Assembly: GCF_002917105.1 (NCBI RefSeq)
Contig: NZ_PQFZ01000006.1
Location: 256,564 to 320,563, forward strand
Source of the DNA: Allobosea psychrotolerans
GTDB lineage: Bacteria; Pseudomonadota; Alphaproteobacteria; Rhizobiales; Beijerinckiaceae
DNA: 64,000 bases
Direction: 5' to 3'
Numbering within the stretch: the stretch's first letter is position 1; every line of letters begins with the position of its first letter. The translations under genes were made by a program, and so were the position numbers. Below the pieces are notes generated by a model. It made no database searches, was not told the origin of the DNA, and saw only the letters and a program-made list of their open reading frames with translations. Below, in pieces: positions 38,427-45,689 of the stretch.

Positions 38427-38915
38427 ATGTCCGAGGAGCGAGACATGGCTTCTCTGTCGACCTGGAGCCTCTACGGTCTGACGCATCGGCGAGAGGTCCG
38501 ATGCCTGGCCTCGGCATTCATCGGCGAAATCGCAGCCATTCTGCGCGTGATCGAAACACACGATATCGTTTCGACACTCGAACTGGCGGCGGCCGATGCT
38601 AACGGGGCACACGCCCTCCCGAGCCTCCAATTGCCACCATTCACGATTTACACCTCGGATGCGGCCGGGCTCGACAAACTGCCTTTGCCGGCGCCGCGCC
38701 AGATCGCCTATTTCTATACGCAGATGGCGTCCTTCCAGAACGACCTCACTGCGTTCTTGGCCGAAGCCCACCACGGCAATGGCAGCGGGCGCACAGGCGA
38801 AATGCGACGCATGCTCTCCGAGCTGGAGGAGGCGCTTGCCCTTGGTAACGACATTCTCCGTCGCTTGCGCCCGCTCGTCTCGCGCGGGCAGCCTATGTCT
38901 CTGATGCGGGCCTGA
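38427..38915 (+). CDS. Conserved hypothetical protein of the island
   Basis: A 162-residue soluble, mostly helical protein. The segment PFTIYTSDAAGLDKLPLPAP followed by RQIAYFYTQMASFQNDLTAF resembles a small family of hypothetical proteins seen on mobile DNA in alphaproteobacteria; I know no function. Residues 35-60 are helical, and the end (about 118-150) is Glu/Leu-rich and could be a coiled coil. The start at 38427 has a GGAAGGCGGGA ribosome site; the ATG at 38445 is an alternative. It is the only plus-strand gene in the island and is divergent from the fluoride riboswitch operon. Confidence 0.65.
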   Translation: MSEERDMASLSTWSLYGLTHRREVRCLASAFIGEIAAILRVIETHDIVSTLELAAADANGAHALPSLQLPPFTIYTSDAAGLDKLPLPAPRQIAYFYTQMASFQNDLTAFLAEAHHGNGSGRTGEMRRMLSELEEALALGNDILRRLRPLVSRGQPMSLMRA

Positions 38916-39000
38916 GCGTCAAATGCACCGCCGCGTTCGACGCAGCGGATGGTCGTCATGGTGACGGCCGCCCCCTGGAACACATTGGCGTAGCCGAACC

Positions 39001-40197
39001 TCACGGGGCTTCTTTCAGGCGGTGCCGTATGAGGAAGAGCCCGACGAGAGCCACGGTGGTGAAGCCCGCGCCGGCAAGAAACGTCGCAGCCGGGCCATAG
39101 CTGTCCCAGAGCCCGCCTGCGATGACACTGGCCATGAGCATCGAGATGCCACCTGCCAGATTGAACACACCGTAAGCCGTACCCCTTAGGTCGGCCGGGG
39201 CGGTATCTGCGACCAGTGTGGCGAGCAGACCTTGCGTAAATCCCATGTGCAGGCCCCAGACGGCGACACCCAGCATCATCATCGGGATGCCTGAGCCAAG
39301 AGCGAGAACAAGATCGGCAACGATGAGGAGCGCGGCCCCAACCAGCAGGACGCCGCCACGTCCCACTTTGTCGGACAGCACTCCGGCAGGATAGGCCGCA
39401 AGCGCGTAGACCACGTTCATCACCACCAGAACGGCAGGCACCAATGCCACTGGCATACCGACATTCTGGGCCCGCAGCACCAGGAAGGCCTCGGAAAAGC
39501 GGGCCAGAGTCAGGACCGTCGCAACAGCGACCACCGCCCAGAACGCGCCGGTCAGCCGCTTGGCGTCGCTGAGTTTGAGAGGCGGCTTCGCCGATCGAGC
39601 CTGACTGCTCGGCTCCTCGACCCCGAAGACGATCAGCGCAAAGGCAATGAAGCCGGGGATCACTGCGATCCAGAACACAAAGCGAAAGTTGTCCGAGGTG
39701 AGAGCCATCAGACCTATGGCCAGCAGCGGGCCGATGAACGCCCCGGTCGTATCCAGCGACTGGCGCAAGCCAATGCTCGCTCCCCGGAGGTCCGGTGGGG
39801 CGAGATCGGCCACGAGTGCATCGCGGGGCGCGCCTCGGATACCTTTACCGATCCGATCGACAAAGCGAGCCGCAACGAGCCAGCCGACCGAGCCGGCCAA
39901 GGGGAACGCTGGTTTGGTGAAAGCCGCTAGGCCATAACCGATTGCAGCCAGAAGCTTGCGCTTGCCGAGCCAGTCCGAAAGCGCCCCTGAAAATATCTTA
40001 GTGATGTTGGCGGTCGCCTCGGCAATGCCCTCGATGAGACCGACCGTCAGGGTCGAAGCGCCGAGTACTGTCACCAGATAGACCGGCAGGAGCGCGTGGA
40101 TCATTTCGGATGAGATGTCCATGAACATGCTCACCAAGCCGAGTGCCCAGACTCCTCGCGGGATTTGGGACAACTTCGTTCCAGGACGTTCGTTCAT
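39001..40197 (-). CDS. MFS transporter (drug/sugar efflux type)
   Basis: A roughly 398-residue major facilitator protein with about twelve predicted membrane segments. The opening PRGVWALGLVSMFMDISSEM and HALLPVYLVTVLGAS, and the motif DRIGKGIRGAPRDALVADLA between segments, are typical of a group of uncharacterised MFS exporters. No substrate can be named. Start: ATG at 40197, with a TTG two codons upstream (40203) and nearer to a GAGG site as an alternative. The start region borders the decayed integrase, whose frame is on the same strand upstream. Confidence 0.82.
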   Translation of the reverse strand: MNERPGTKLSQIPRGVWALGLVSMFMDISSEMIHALLPVYLVTVLGASTLTVGLIEGIAEATANITKIFSGALSDWLGKRKLLAAIGYGLAAFTKPAFPLAGSVGWLVAARFVDRIGKGIRGAPRDALVADLAPPDLRGASIGLRQSLDTTGAFIGPLLAIGLMALTSDNFRFVFWIAVIPGFIAFALIVFGVEEPSSQARSAKPPLKLSDAKRLTGAFWAVVAVATVLTLARFSEAFLVLRAQNVGMPVALVPAVLVVMNVVYALAAYPAGVLSDKVGRGGVLLVGAALLIVADLVLALGSGIPMMMLGVAVWGLHMGFTQGLLATLVADTAPADLRGTAYGVFNLAGGISMLMASVIAGGLWDSYGPAATFLAGAGFTTVALVGLFLIRHRLKEAP

Positions 40198-40299
40198 CCG
40201 CAAGGAGGCCTCTTCTTGATCGAAGGTGGCGGAAGGGATCGGCGCAGCTTGACCGAGTCCGACGAGGAAGGTCGACGCCGCAGATCATGGCGCAGGTAA

Positions 40300-40532
40300 T
40301 CGCCTGCGCGGCGGTGAAGGCAGCTGCGGCGCTCTGTCGCTCCAGGGTCGTCGAACTCGGCTTCGACTTTGATGCGTTCGATGCGAACCCGGCGCTTGGC
40401 CTCCGCCCCGTCGGAGGTTTTTAGCGATCCTGATCTCCCCTTGCGGATGCCGGGCCTCAGCGCGTCCGGCACACGGACCCGGAGGCACCAGGCATTTCCG
40501 CGCTGGAGGAGGCGTCCAGGGCGGCGCGCCAT
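40300..40532 (-). pseudogene. Decayed integrase gene (DUF6538-type N terminus)
   Basis: The minus strand from 40532 encodes MARRPGRLLQRGNAWCLRVR, then VPDALRP and SLKTSDGAEAKRRVRIERIK. This is the typical opening of tyrosine integrases with a DUF6538 N-terminal domain. Around GIRKGRSGS the frame appears shifted and restored (a neighbouring frame reads GEIR), and no catalytic domain follows before the MFS gene. It sits 100 bp from tRNA-Ala, the usual place of an island integrase, so it once moved this island. Confidence 0.75.
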
Positions 40533-40634
40533 CAGCGTTCGCTATGCGTTATGGACCAGAAATGTGGACCACACAGCACGCCAACGCGCTGCAATCAAAC
40601 AGTTTTCGGGGAGATCAACGACTTACGTCGGGCC

Positions 40635-40710
40635 TGGTGGAGCTGAGGGGAATCGAACCCCTGACCTCTGCAGTGCGATTGCAGCGCTCTCCCATCTGAG
40701 CTACAGCCCC
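40635..40710 (-). tRNA. tRNA-Ala(CGC)
   Basis: A complete 76-nt tRNA with encoded CCA. Read from 40710: acceptor GGGGCTG, D-arm AGCTCAGATGGGAGAGC, anticodon stem CTGCA/TGCAG closing loop ATCGCAC (anticodon CGC, alanine), T-arm AGGGGTTCGATTCCCCT, 3' acceptor CAGCTCC and ACCA. Its 3' end is the attachment site of the neighbouring island; the gene is intact. Confidence 0.95.
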
Positions 40711-40843
40711 AAGGCGCTGGCCTTCTAGGCCGTGCGTCGCGTGGATGTCAATCACCCGCATCACGACTTCGCCCATGACGTCGTCGCGGGGTCGGCGGAA
40801 GCATCGCGCTGCCGGTCAACACTGATTCTCAAGAGGAATGCCG

Positions 40844-41134
40844 ATGCGTGCCGTTCTCGATGTGGTGATGCTCGCCTTGAACATCTACACATGGCTCCTG
40901 ATCGCATCGGCCGTGCTGAGCTGGCTGATCGCCTTCAATGTCGTCAACACGCGCAACCAGTTCGTCGCGACAGTCTGGGATTCGCTCTACAAGATCACCG
41001 AGCCGGCGCTGCGGCCGATCCGCGAACGCCTGCCCAATCTCGGCGGCATCGACATCTCGCCGATCATCCTGCTGCTGCTGATCTTCTTCATCCAGAGCAT
41101 TATCGTCCGCTACATCTACCCGGCCGTCTTCTAG
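40844..41134 (+). CDS. YggT-family membrane protein
   Basis: A 96-residue protein with two hydrophobic segments (about 5-27 and 66-88) separated by a conserved loop, [20 protein letters not shown], and [20 protein letters not shown], the YggT/YlmG signature. Family members are linked to cell division, cofactor or envelope functions without a settled role. The ATG at 40844 is preferred over 40838, since an AGAGGA site touches the first ATG but is well spaced for the second. The DUF167 gene follows after 13 bp, the usual YggT-YggU pairing. Confidence 0.9.
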   Translation: MRAVLDVVMLALNIYTWLLIASAVLSWLIAFNVVNTRNQFVATVWDSLYKITEPALRPIRERLPNLGGIDISPIILLLLIFFIQSIIVRYIYPAVF

Positions 41135-41147
41135 AGCCGGGGTTTGC

Positions 41148-41462
41148 GTGCCGGCCTGGCGCGCATCGCAAGGCGGCCTCGTCCTCTCCGTCAGGCTGAC
41201 GCCGCGCGGCGGGCGCGATGGGCTCGACGGCATCGAGACCCTGGCCGATGGGCGCGAGGTCGTGAAGATCAGGGTCCGCGCCGCCCCCACCGAGGGGCAG
41301 GCCAATGCGGCGCTGATCGCCTTCCTGGCCAAGCTCATGGGCCTGCCGCGCTCGCGGGTGACGCTGGTCGCGGGCGCCTCGGCCCGCTTGAAGACAGTCC
41401 TCCTGGAGGGCGATGTGACGACGCTTCTGGCGCGGCTGGAGACATGTCTCGCAACCGGATGA
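41148..41462 (+). CDS. DUF167 (YggU-like) protein
   Basis: A 104-residue protein of the DUF167 family, recognised by LSVRLTPRGGRDGLDGI and VKIRVRAAPTEGQANAALIAFLAK. It starts with GTG. It is paired with the YggT gene, as in many proteobacteria. The biochemical role is unknown. The stretch to the carbonic anhydrase gene (41463-41532) holds nothing recognisable. Confidence 0.9.
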   Translation: MPAWRASQGGLVLSVRLTPRGGRDGLDGIETLADGREVVKIRVRAAPTEGQANAALIAFLAKLMGLPRSRVTLVAGASARLKTVLLEGDVTTLLARLETCLATG

Positions 41463-41532
41463 CCGGTTTCCGCCCGACGCTGCGACGCAACATGCGCTTG
41501 ACGAATGCCTCCGCATCCTGTTCGAGAAGGGC

Positions 41533-42234
41533 ATGGACAAGCCAGCGGCCCCATTCCCAGAACGCCTGACCGAAGGCTATCGCAATTTTCTCGACGACCG
41601 CTTCGATCGTGAGAGAAGCCGCTACGAGGAACTCGCCGATAGCGGGCAGACGCCGAAGATCATGCTGATCGGCTGCTGCGATTCGCGCGTCTCGCCCGAA
41701 GTGATTTTCGATGCACGCCCAGGCGAGATGTTCGTCGCCCGCAACATCGCCAACCTCGTGCCGCCCTTTCAGCCGGACGACCAGCTCCACGGCACCTCGG
41801 CTGCGCTCGAATATGGCGTGCAGGCGCTCCGGGTCGAGCATATCGTTATTCTCGGCCATGGCCGCTGCGGCGGCATCCGCGCCTTCGCCGACGACCAGCA
41901 GGGGCCGTTGTCCTCCGGCGATTTCATCGGCAAATGGATCACGCTGATCGGCCCCGCCGCGCAACGCACCGGCGGACGCGGCCGCAACGAGACCTTGGAA
42001 GACTATGTCGAGAGGCTCGCCCTCGCCTCGATCCAGCAGTCGATCAACAATCTGCGCACCTTCCCTTGCGTGAAAATTCTCGAGGAGAAGGGCAAGTTGC
42101 ATCTGCACGGCGCCTATTTCGCGGTCGCGACCGGCGTGCTGATGCTGCTCGATCCGGCGACCGGGCAATTCGTCCCGGCTGTCGGGGAGATGCCGAAGAA
42201 GGTTCAGATGATCCGCTGCGACGAGCCGGGCTGA
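41533..42234 (+). CDS. Beta-class carbonic anhydrase
   Basis: A 233-residue cytoplasmic zinc enzyme that interconverts CO2 and bicarbonate. Zinc ligands: C49 in CCDSR (with D50 and R52 as the catalytic pair), H109 and C112 in LGHGRCGG. The sequence ARNIANLVPPF is also typical. Full length for the family. It stands alone after the YggT-DUF167 pair, 70 bp away. It could support carboxylation reactions or trap CO2, for instance from formate oxidation, but no link is shown. Confidence 0.95.
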   Translation: MDKPAAPFPERLTEGYRNFLDDRFDRERSRYEELADSGQTPKIMLIGCCDSRVSPEVIFDARPGEMFVARNIANLVPPFQPDDQLHGTSAALEYGVQALRVEHIVILGHGRCGGIRAFADDQQGPLSSGDFIGKWITLIGPAAQRTGGRGRNETLEDYVERLALASIQQSINNLRTFPCVKILEEKGKLHLHGAYFAVATGVLMLLDPATGQFVPAVGEMPKKVQMIRCDEPG

Positions 42235-42382
42235 GAGCCTCGCGCGGGTGAAAGGTTGAGAGCCCCGTGCGGGTGTGAGGGATGCAACTTTGGGCGCGAT
42301 AAATTCCTCTCGCGCCCCCGATGACGGCCGGGCTGGCTTGCGCTAGATTGCTGCCTTCCGATCACCGCATTCTTGAAGCTCC

Positions 42383-43051
42383 ATGTTCGACCGTCGCAAG
42401 CCTCCCGCTGCCCAGCCTTTCGTCACCCACGAGAATATCGAAGCCAAGGTCAAATGGTTCGACCCCGAAAAGGGGTTCGGCTTTGCCTCGCCGGCCGACG
42501 GCTCCGGCGACGTCTTCCTGCATGTTTCGGCCCTCGGCCCGCTCGACCAGCAGGATCTTCAGCCCGGCGCAACGATCATCGCCGATCTCGGCGAGGGCCG
42601 GCGCGGCCTCCAGGTCGTCGCCGTTCACGAGATCGACGCCTCGACCGCGCAACCGGCAGCGCCCCGCTCCGACCGCGCGCCCCGTCCCTTCTCGCCGCGC
42701 CCGCCGCGTGACGATTTCGGCGGCGGAGGATATGGCGGTGGCTACAATGATCGCGGTGGCGATCGTGGCGGCTATGGCGGCGGCTACAATGACCGCGGCG
42801 GCGATCGCGGCGGCTTTGCCAGCCGCGACAGCGGCCCGATGGAAGGCCCGTTCGACGGCGCCGTGAAGTTCTTCAACTCGGATCGCGGGTTTGGCTTCAT
42901 CGCCCCCGACAAGGGCGGGCCGGACGTGTTCCTGCACGTCTCATCGCTCGGCCGCAGCGGCCTGCAGCCGCCGATGGACGGGCAGCGCGTGCGCTTCTCG
43001 ATCCGCGCCGGCAAGAAGGGCCCCGAAGCGGCCAATGTCAGCTTCATCTGA
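42383..43051 (+). CDS. Double cold-shock-domain protein with Gly-rich linker
   Basis: A 222-residue nucleic-acid-binding protein with two cold-shock domains. Domain 1 (about 20-85) has KWFDPEKGFGFASP (RNP1) and DVFLHVSAL (RNP2). Domain 2 (about 155-222) has AVKFFNSDRGFGFIAP and DVFLHVSSL. The linker (about 90-150) is Pro/Arg then Gly/Asp/Arg-rich and contains a 14-residue unit, YGGGYNDRGGDRGG, in tandem (42731-42772 and 42773-42814). Double-CSD proteins are usual in alphaproteobacteria and act as RNA chaperones. It ends at a strong intrinsic terminator. Confidence 0.93.
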   Translation: MFDRRKPPAAQPFVTHENIEAKVKWFDPEKGFGFASPADGSGDVFLHVSALGPLDQQDLQPGATIIADLGEGRRGLQVVAVHEIDASTAQPAAPRSDRAPRPFSPRPPRDDFGGGGYGGGYNDRGGDRGGYGGGYNDRGGDRGGFASRDSGPMEGPFDGAVKFFNSDRGFGFIAPDKGGPDVFLHVSSLGRSGLQPPMDGQRVRFSIRAGKKGPEAANVSFI

Positions 43052-43073
43052 GGCGACGTCACGATAGAGCTCC

Positions 43074-43107
43074 AAGCCCGCTGGGTCGCACCGGCGGGCT
43101 TTTTTTG
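43074..43107 (+). terminator. Intrinsic terminator of the cold-shock gene
   Basis: AAGCCCGC (43074-43081) pairs with GCGGGCTT (43094-43101) around a loop, followed by a run of T through 43107, 23 bases after the stop. Confidence 0.9.
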
Positions 43108-43138
43108 GTCACAGGCTCGAGCTTGCTCGGAACCACGT

Positions 43139-43176
43139 CGTCATCCCGGGACAACCTCCGGCCGCCCGGGATGACG
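43139..43176. repeat. Short inverted repeat, repeat-family relative
   Basis: GTCATCCCGGG faces CCCGGGATGAC across a short GC-rich centre. The GTCATCCC/GGGATGAC ends are shared with family C and with the elements near 49499. Confidence 0.65.
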
Positions 43177-43221
43177 GCGTGTTTCAGAGCTGTGTGGCAG
43201 TCCCTAGAGTTGCTGCGGCGC

Positions 43222-43794
43222 TCAGACCCGCTCCAGCGCCCGATGCGGCTGCGCCGGCAATGTGACGCTCACCGCGTCGCCTGGGCGGATCTCGCCGCCT
43301 GCCAGCACGATCCCCATGATGCCGGCCTTGCGGATGAGCTTGCCGTTTTTGTCGCGGCCGAGCACGGCGGCGAGAAGCTTTGGTCGGAATGCCTCGATCT
43401 GCGCGCAGGGATTACGCAAGCCGGTGATCTCGACCAGCGCGTCAGGCCCCAGCCGCAGTCGCGTCCCGTAGGGCAGGCCGAGCAGATCAAGCCCGCGCGT
43501 CAGCAGGTTCTCGCCCATCTGCCCGGGCGCGACGTCGAAGCCCGCCGCGTTCAATTCGTCGAGCAGTTCGGCCTGGAGCAGATGGACCTGGCGCAGATTG
43601 GGCTGCGTCGGATCGACCGCGACGCGCGAGCGGTGCTTCACCGTCTCGCCGCAATGGGCGTCGCCCTCGACGCCGAGGCCGGCAAGCAGACGGATCGAAG
43701 GCAGGTTCGGCTTGCTGAAGGCATGCCCCGAAGCAGCGCTTACCGCGATGACCTTCGCCGCCAAAACCTGCGCCGCCAGAATTCGCGCCGCCAT
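43222..43794 (-). CDS. MOSC-domain protein
   Basis: A 190-residue MOSC (molybdenum cofactor sulfurase C-terminal) domain protein. Family blocks are GLGVEGDAHCGETVKHRSRV (about 40-59), ENLLTRGLDLLGLP and LRNPCAQIEAF with a conserved cysteine. MOSC proteins such as YiiM handle Mo-cofactor-linked reduction of N-hydroxylated compounds or sulfur transfer. The start at 43794 is taken as most likely; the first residues AARILAAQVLAAKVIA derive from a short imperfect DNA repeat. Alternative starts upstream lack support. Confidence 0.87.
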   Translation of the reverse strand: MAARILAAQVLAAKVIAVSAASGHAFSKPNLPSIRLLAGLGVEGDAHCGETVKHRSRVAVDPTQPNLRQVHLLQAELLDELNAAGFDVAPGQMGENLLTRGLDLLGLPYGTRLRLGPDALVEITGLRNPCAQIEAFRPKLLAAVLGRDKNGKLIRKAGIMGIVLAGGEIRPGDAVSVTLPAQPHRALERV

Positions 43795-44014
43795 GACCAG
43801 ACCTCCGCTTGCCCCGCAATGGCCGCCTTCTGCCACGGCGCCCGGGCGCTGGCGAGCCCGCAGGCGAGCTCAGCAATGCACCGGGACGATCTCGCGCCCT
43901 CGCCCATCAACGCGACGTGTCCGGGATGCCGGCCCGGACAAGATGAACGCCAGCCCGCGGGACCGCTCCCTCCCCTGGAGGGCCGGATCAAGAGCGCCCA
44001 CTCCAAACGCAGGA

Positions 44015-44043
44015 GCGCCGGACCCGCATGGCGGATCCGGCGC
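44015..44043. terminator. Strong hairpin downstream of bacterioferritin
   Basis: GCGCCGGACCCGC (44015-44027) and GCGGATCCGGCGC (44031-44043) pair over 13 positions with one G-U, loop ATG, about 30 bases after the bfr stop on the minus strand. No T-run follows, so it may be a hairpin end or repeat. The region 43795-44072 shows no gene. Confidence 0.5.
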
Positions 44044-44072
44044 GGGATCGCGTAACTGGAAAGAATGAAGGC

Positions 44073-44558
44073 TCAGTGGCCCTCGTCGAGCCCGCCGACA
44101 TGCTTCTGGGTGTAGAGCTCCAGCCCGATGCGCCCGATCAGTTCGAGCTGCGTCTCCAGGAAGTCGATATGGCCTTCCTCATCCTTCATCAACGCCTTGA
44201 ACAGCTCCTCGGAGGGGTAATCGCCGACCTCGCGGCAATACTTCGCCGCTTCCTGATAGAGCGCGCGCGCCTCGATCTCGGCCTTGAGATCGCACTCGAT
44301 CACTTCGGGGACGGTCTCGCCGATCCGCAGCGCATCAAGCGTCTGCATGTTCGGGAAGCCTTCGAGGAAGAGAATCCGGTCGACGAAGCGGTCGGCATGG
44401 ACCATCTCCTCGATCGACTCCTTCTTCCAAGTCTTAGCCATCTCCTTCAGACCCCAATTATCGAGAATCCGGTAATGCAGCCAATACTGGTTGATAGCCG
44501 TGAGCTCCGAGCGAAGCCCCTTATTGAGATATTCGATGACCTTCTTGTCACCCTTCAT
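44073..44558 (-). CDS. bfr: Bacterioferritin
   Basis: A 161-residue iron-storage protein forming a 24-mer with haem between subunits. The ferroxidase ligands are all present at the E. coli positions: E18, E51, H54, E94, E127, H130; the haem ligand is M52. Full length. The bfd and irr genes lie just upstream on the same strand, giving a compact iron-storage and sensing group. A palindrome right before the start (44577-44599) is a candidate site for an iron regulator such as Irr. Confidence 0.97.
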   Translation of the reverse strand: MKGDKKVIEYLNKGLRSELTAINQYWLHYRILDNWGLKEMAKTWKKESIEEMVHADRFVDRILFLEGFPNMQTLDALRIGETVPEVIECDLKAEIEARALYQEAAKYCREVGDYPSEELFKALMKDEEGHIDFLETQLELIGRIGLELYTQKHVGGLDEGH

Positions 44559-44576
44559 GGCGGAGTTCCTTGGCGT

Positions 44577-44599
44577 TACATTAGAGAGAGCCTAATGTA
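44577..44599. promoter_or_regulatory. Palindromic operator candidate upstream of bfr
   Basis: TACATTAG (44577-44584) and CTAATGTA (44592-44599), an 8-bp perfect inverted repeat with a 7-base centre, ending 19 bp before the bfr start. It shares TTAG/CTAA ends with the site in front of irr. Confidence 0.55.
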
Positions 44600-44662
44600 G
44601 CTGGAGCTCTTATGGAAGGAAAGGCCGTAAGTTACGCGAAAGCGCTTTTCTGCTTTGGCGAT

Positions 44663-44950
44663 TCAGGCCGCGGCACGGTCGCTGGCGATCTCCAGCCCAT
44701 CCATCATCTGGCCGATGGAGACATGCACGGCGCATTCGATGTCGCGGCTGGCGCAGGAGCCGCACTGGCTCATGCAGGCGGCGCGCGCCTCGGCCAGGAT
44801 CGCGCGGACCTGCCGGGCGCAGCCGCCGCAGCTGGCGCTGCAACCAAGGCAGTCATAAGCCTGGTTCGCCGTCGCCGGGCCACTGCCATCAGGAGCGATC
44901 GTGCCCTTGATCTGCCGGCACGACAGGACGTTGCAGGAGCAGACGATCAC
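44663..44950 (-). CDS. bfd: Bacterioferritin-associated ferredoxin
   Basis: A 95-residue 2Fe-2S protein of the BFD-like class. Ligands are probably C4 and C6 in VCSC, and C41 and C44 in the CLGCSASCGGC segment (34-44). Bfd reduces the iron core of bacterioferritin to release Fe(II). The tail carries extra cysteines (C59, C63, C66 region) not needed for the cluster. The start overlaps the irr stop by 4 bp, so it is co-translated with irr; bfr follows 104 bp further on. Confidence 0.88.
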   Translation of the reverse strand: MIVCSCNVLSCRQIKGTIAPDGSGPATANQAYDCLGCSASCGGCARQVRAILAEARAACMSQCGSCASRDIECAVHVSIGQMMDGLEIASDRAAA

Positions 44951-45480
44951 GCGTGACGGCCCCCAGTCATGCGCGTCTCGATCTCCGCGCCATCGGCGCG
45001 GCGCAGCCGCACGATGACCTCGACCGAGGCGATCTCCATGCCTTCCGGCGCCTGCGGCAGGCCGGCGACCTGGATCGTCGAACCCGGGATGTCGACGACC
45101 GTCTCGTCGTCCTCGTTGTAGAAATGGTGGTGCTCGGAGACATTGGTGTCGAAGAAGGTCTTCGGCCCCGAGACCGAGACCTGGCGCAGCAGCCCGGCTT
45201 CCGAGAATTGGCGCAGCGTGTTGTAGACGGTGGCAAGCGAAAGCGGCTCGCGGGCGCGGATCGCCTCCTCATAGAGCATCTCGGCGCTGACATGGCGGTC
45301 GCCCTTGGCGAAAAGCAGCCAGCCCAGGGCCATGCGCTGGCGCGTCGGGCGCAGGCCCGCCGTGCGCAGGCGCGCCTTCACCGCGCTGATCGGGCAGGAG
45401 GCCGGGCTTTTCTGCGGCCACGGAATATGGTCCGCGGCAATGCGGGGCTGACCCAGGTCCTTCGCAGGCAAAACACTCAT
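44947..45480 (-). CDS. irr: Iron response regulator Irr (Fur family)
   Basis: A 177-residue Fur-family protein of the alphaproteobacterial Irr type: LRPTRQRMALGWLLFAKGDRH followed by SAEMLYEEAI, and the haem/metal motif H117-H118-H119 in SEHHHFYNED. A Cys-Pro pair (C29-P30) near the N terminus could be a haem regulatory motif like that of Bradyrhizobium Irr. Irr represses haem synthesis and iron-storage genes and activates uptake when iron is low. It is first in an irr-bfd unit and is preceded by its own palindromic site. Confidence 0.94.
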   Translation of the reverse strand: MSVLPAKDLGQPRIAADHIPWPQKSPASCPISAVKARLRTAGLRPTRQRMALGWLLFAKGDRHVSAEMLYEEAIRAREPLSLATVYNTLRQFSEAGLLRQVSVSGPKTFFDTNVSEHHHFYNEDDETVVDIPGSTIQVAGLPQAPEGMEIASVEVIVRLRRADGAEIETRMTGGRHA

Positions 45481-45519
45481 GAATAACGCCTTCCGACAAG
45501 GCCGGCTGACCGGCTTCGC

Positions 45520-45540
45520 AGTTTAGAAAACGTCTAAACT
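45520..45540. promoter_or_regulatory. Irr/iron-control-element-like palindrome upstream of irr
   Basis: AGTTTAGA (45520-45527), AAACG, TCTAAACT (45533-45540): a perfect 8-bp inverted repeat 40 bp before the irr start, of the TTTAGA/TCTAAA form known for iron-control elements in alphaproteobacteria. It suggests autoregulation. Confidence 0.7.
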
Positions 45541-45640
45541 ACTGATATTGTTGTTATATTTGTCGGATCGACAGGGAAATGTCAATCTGAGCAGATGCGA
45601 CATGACGCATCAGGCAGCGACGGTCCGCGCGATCTCCGCC

Positions 45641-45678
45641 GTCATTCCGGGGCGGTCCGAAGGGCCGACCCCGGAATC
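45641..45678. repeat. Single arm of family A repeat
   Basis: GTCATTCCGGGGCGGTCCGA and AGGGCCGACCCCGGAAT, nearly identical to the left arm at 4379-4422. It lies just after the emrB stop; no second arm is visible. Confidence 0.7.
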
Positions 45679-45689
45679 ACTGCGTGGTC

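Larger units (their letters stand above)
37037..40652. mobile_element. Small genomic island integrated at tRNA-Ala(CGC)
   Basis: About 3.6 kb bounded by a 20-bp direct repeat (37037-37056 and 40632-40651), with a decayed integrase gene next to the tRNA end. Cargo: DUF190 and CrcB genes under a fluoride riboswitch, an unknown 162-residue protein, and an MFS transporter. The flanks (mucR on one side, tRNA and YggT on the other) look like core genome. The island has lost a working integrase, so it is probably fixed. Confidence 0.75.

Noticed and set aside
38282..38602. Alternative 106-codon frame overlapping the island hypothetical gene
   Set aside because: Out of phase with the better-supported frame at 38427, which has a ribosome site and family-like sequence.
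40197..40330. Extension of the integrase frame down to 40194, into the MFS start
   Set aside because: Similarity to integrases stops at about 40300; the rest is random frame continuing into the transporter gene start.
42731..42814. Possible short tandem array (CRISPR-like)
   Set aside because: Two 42-bp units without spacers, in frame inside the cold-shock gene; no CRISPR array or cas gene is seen anywhere in the window.
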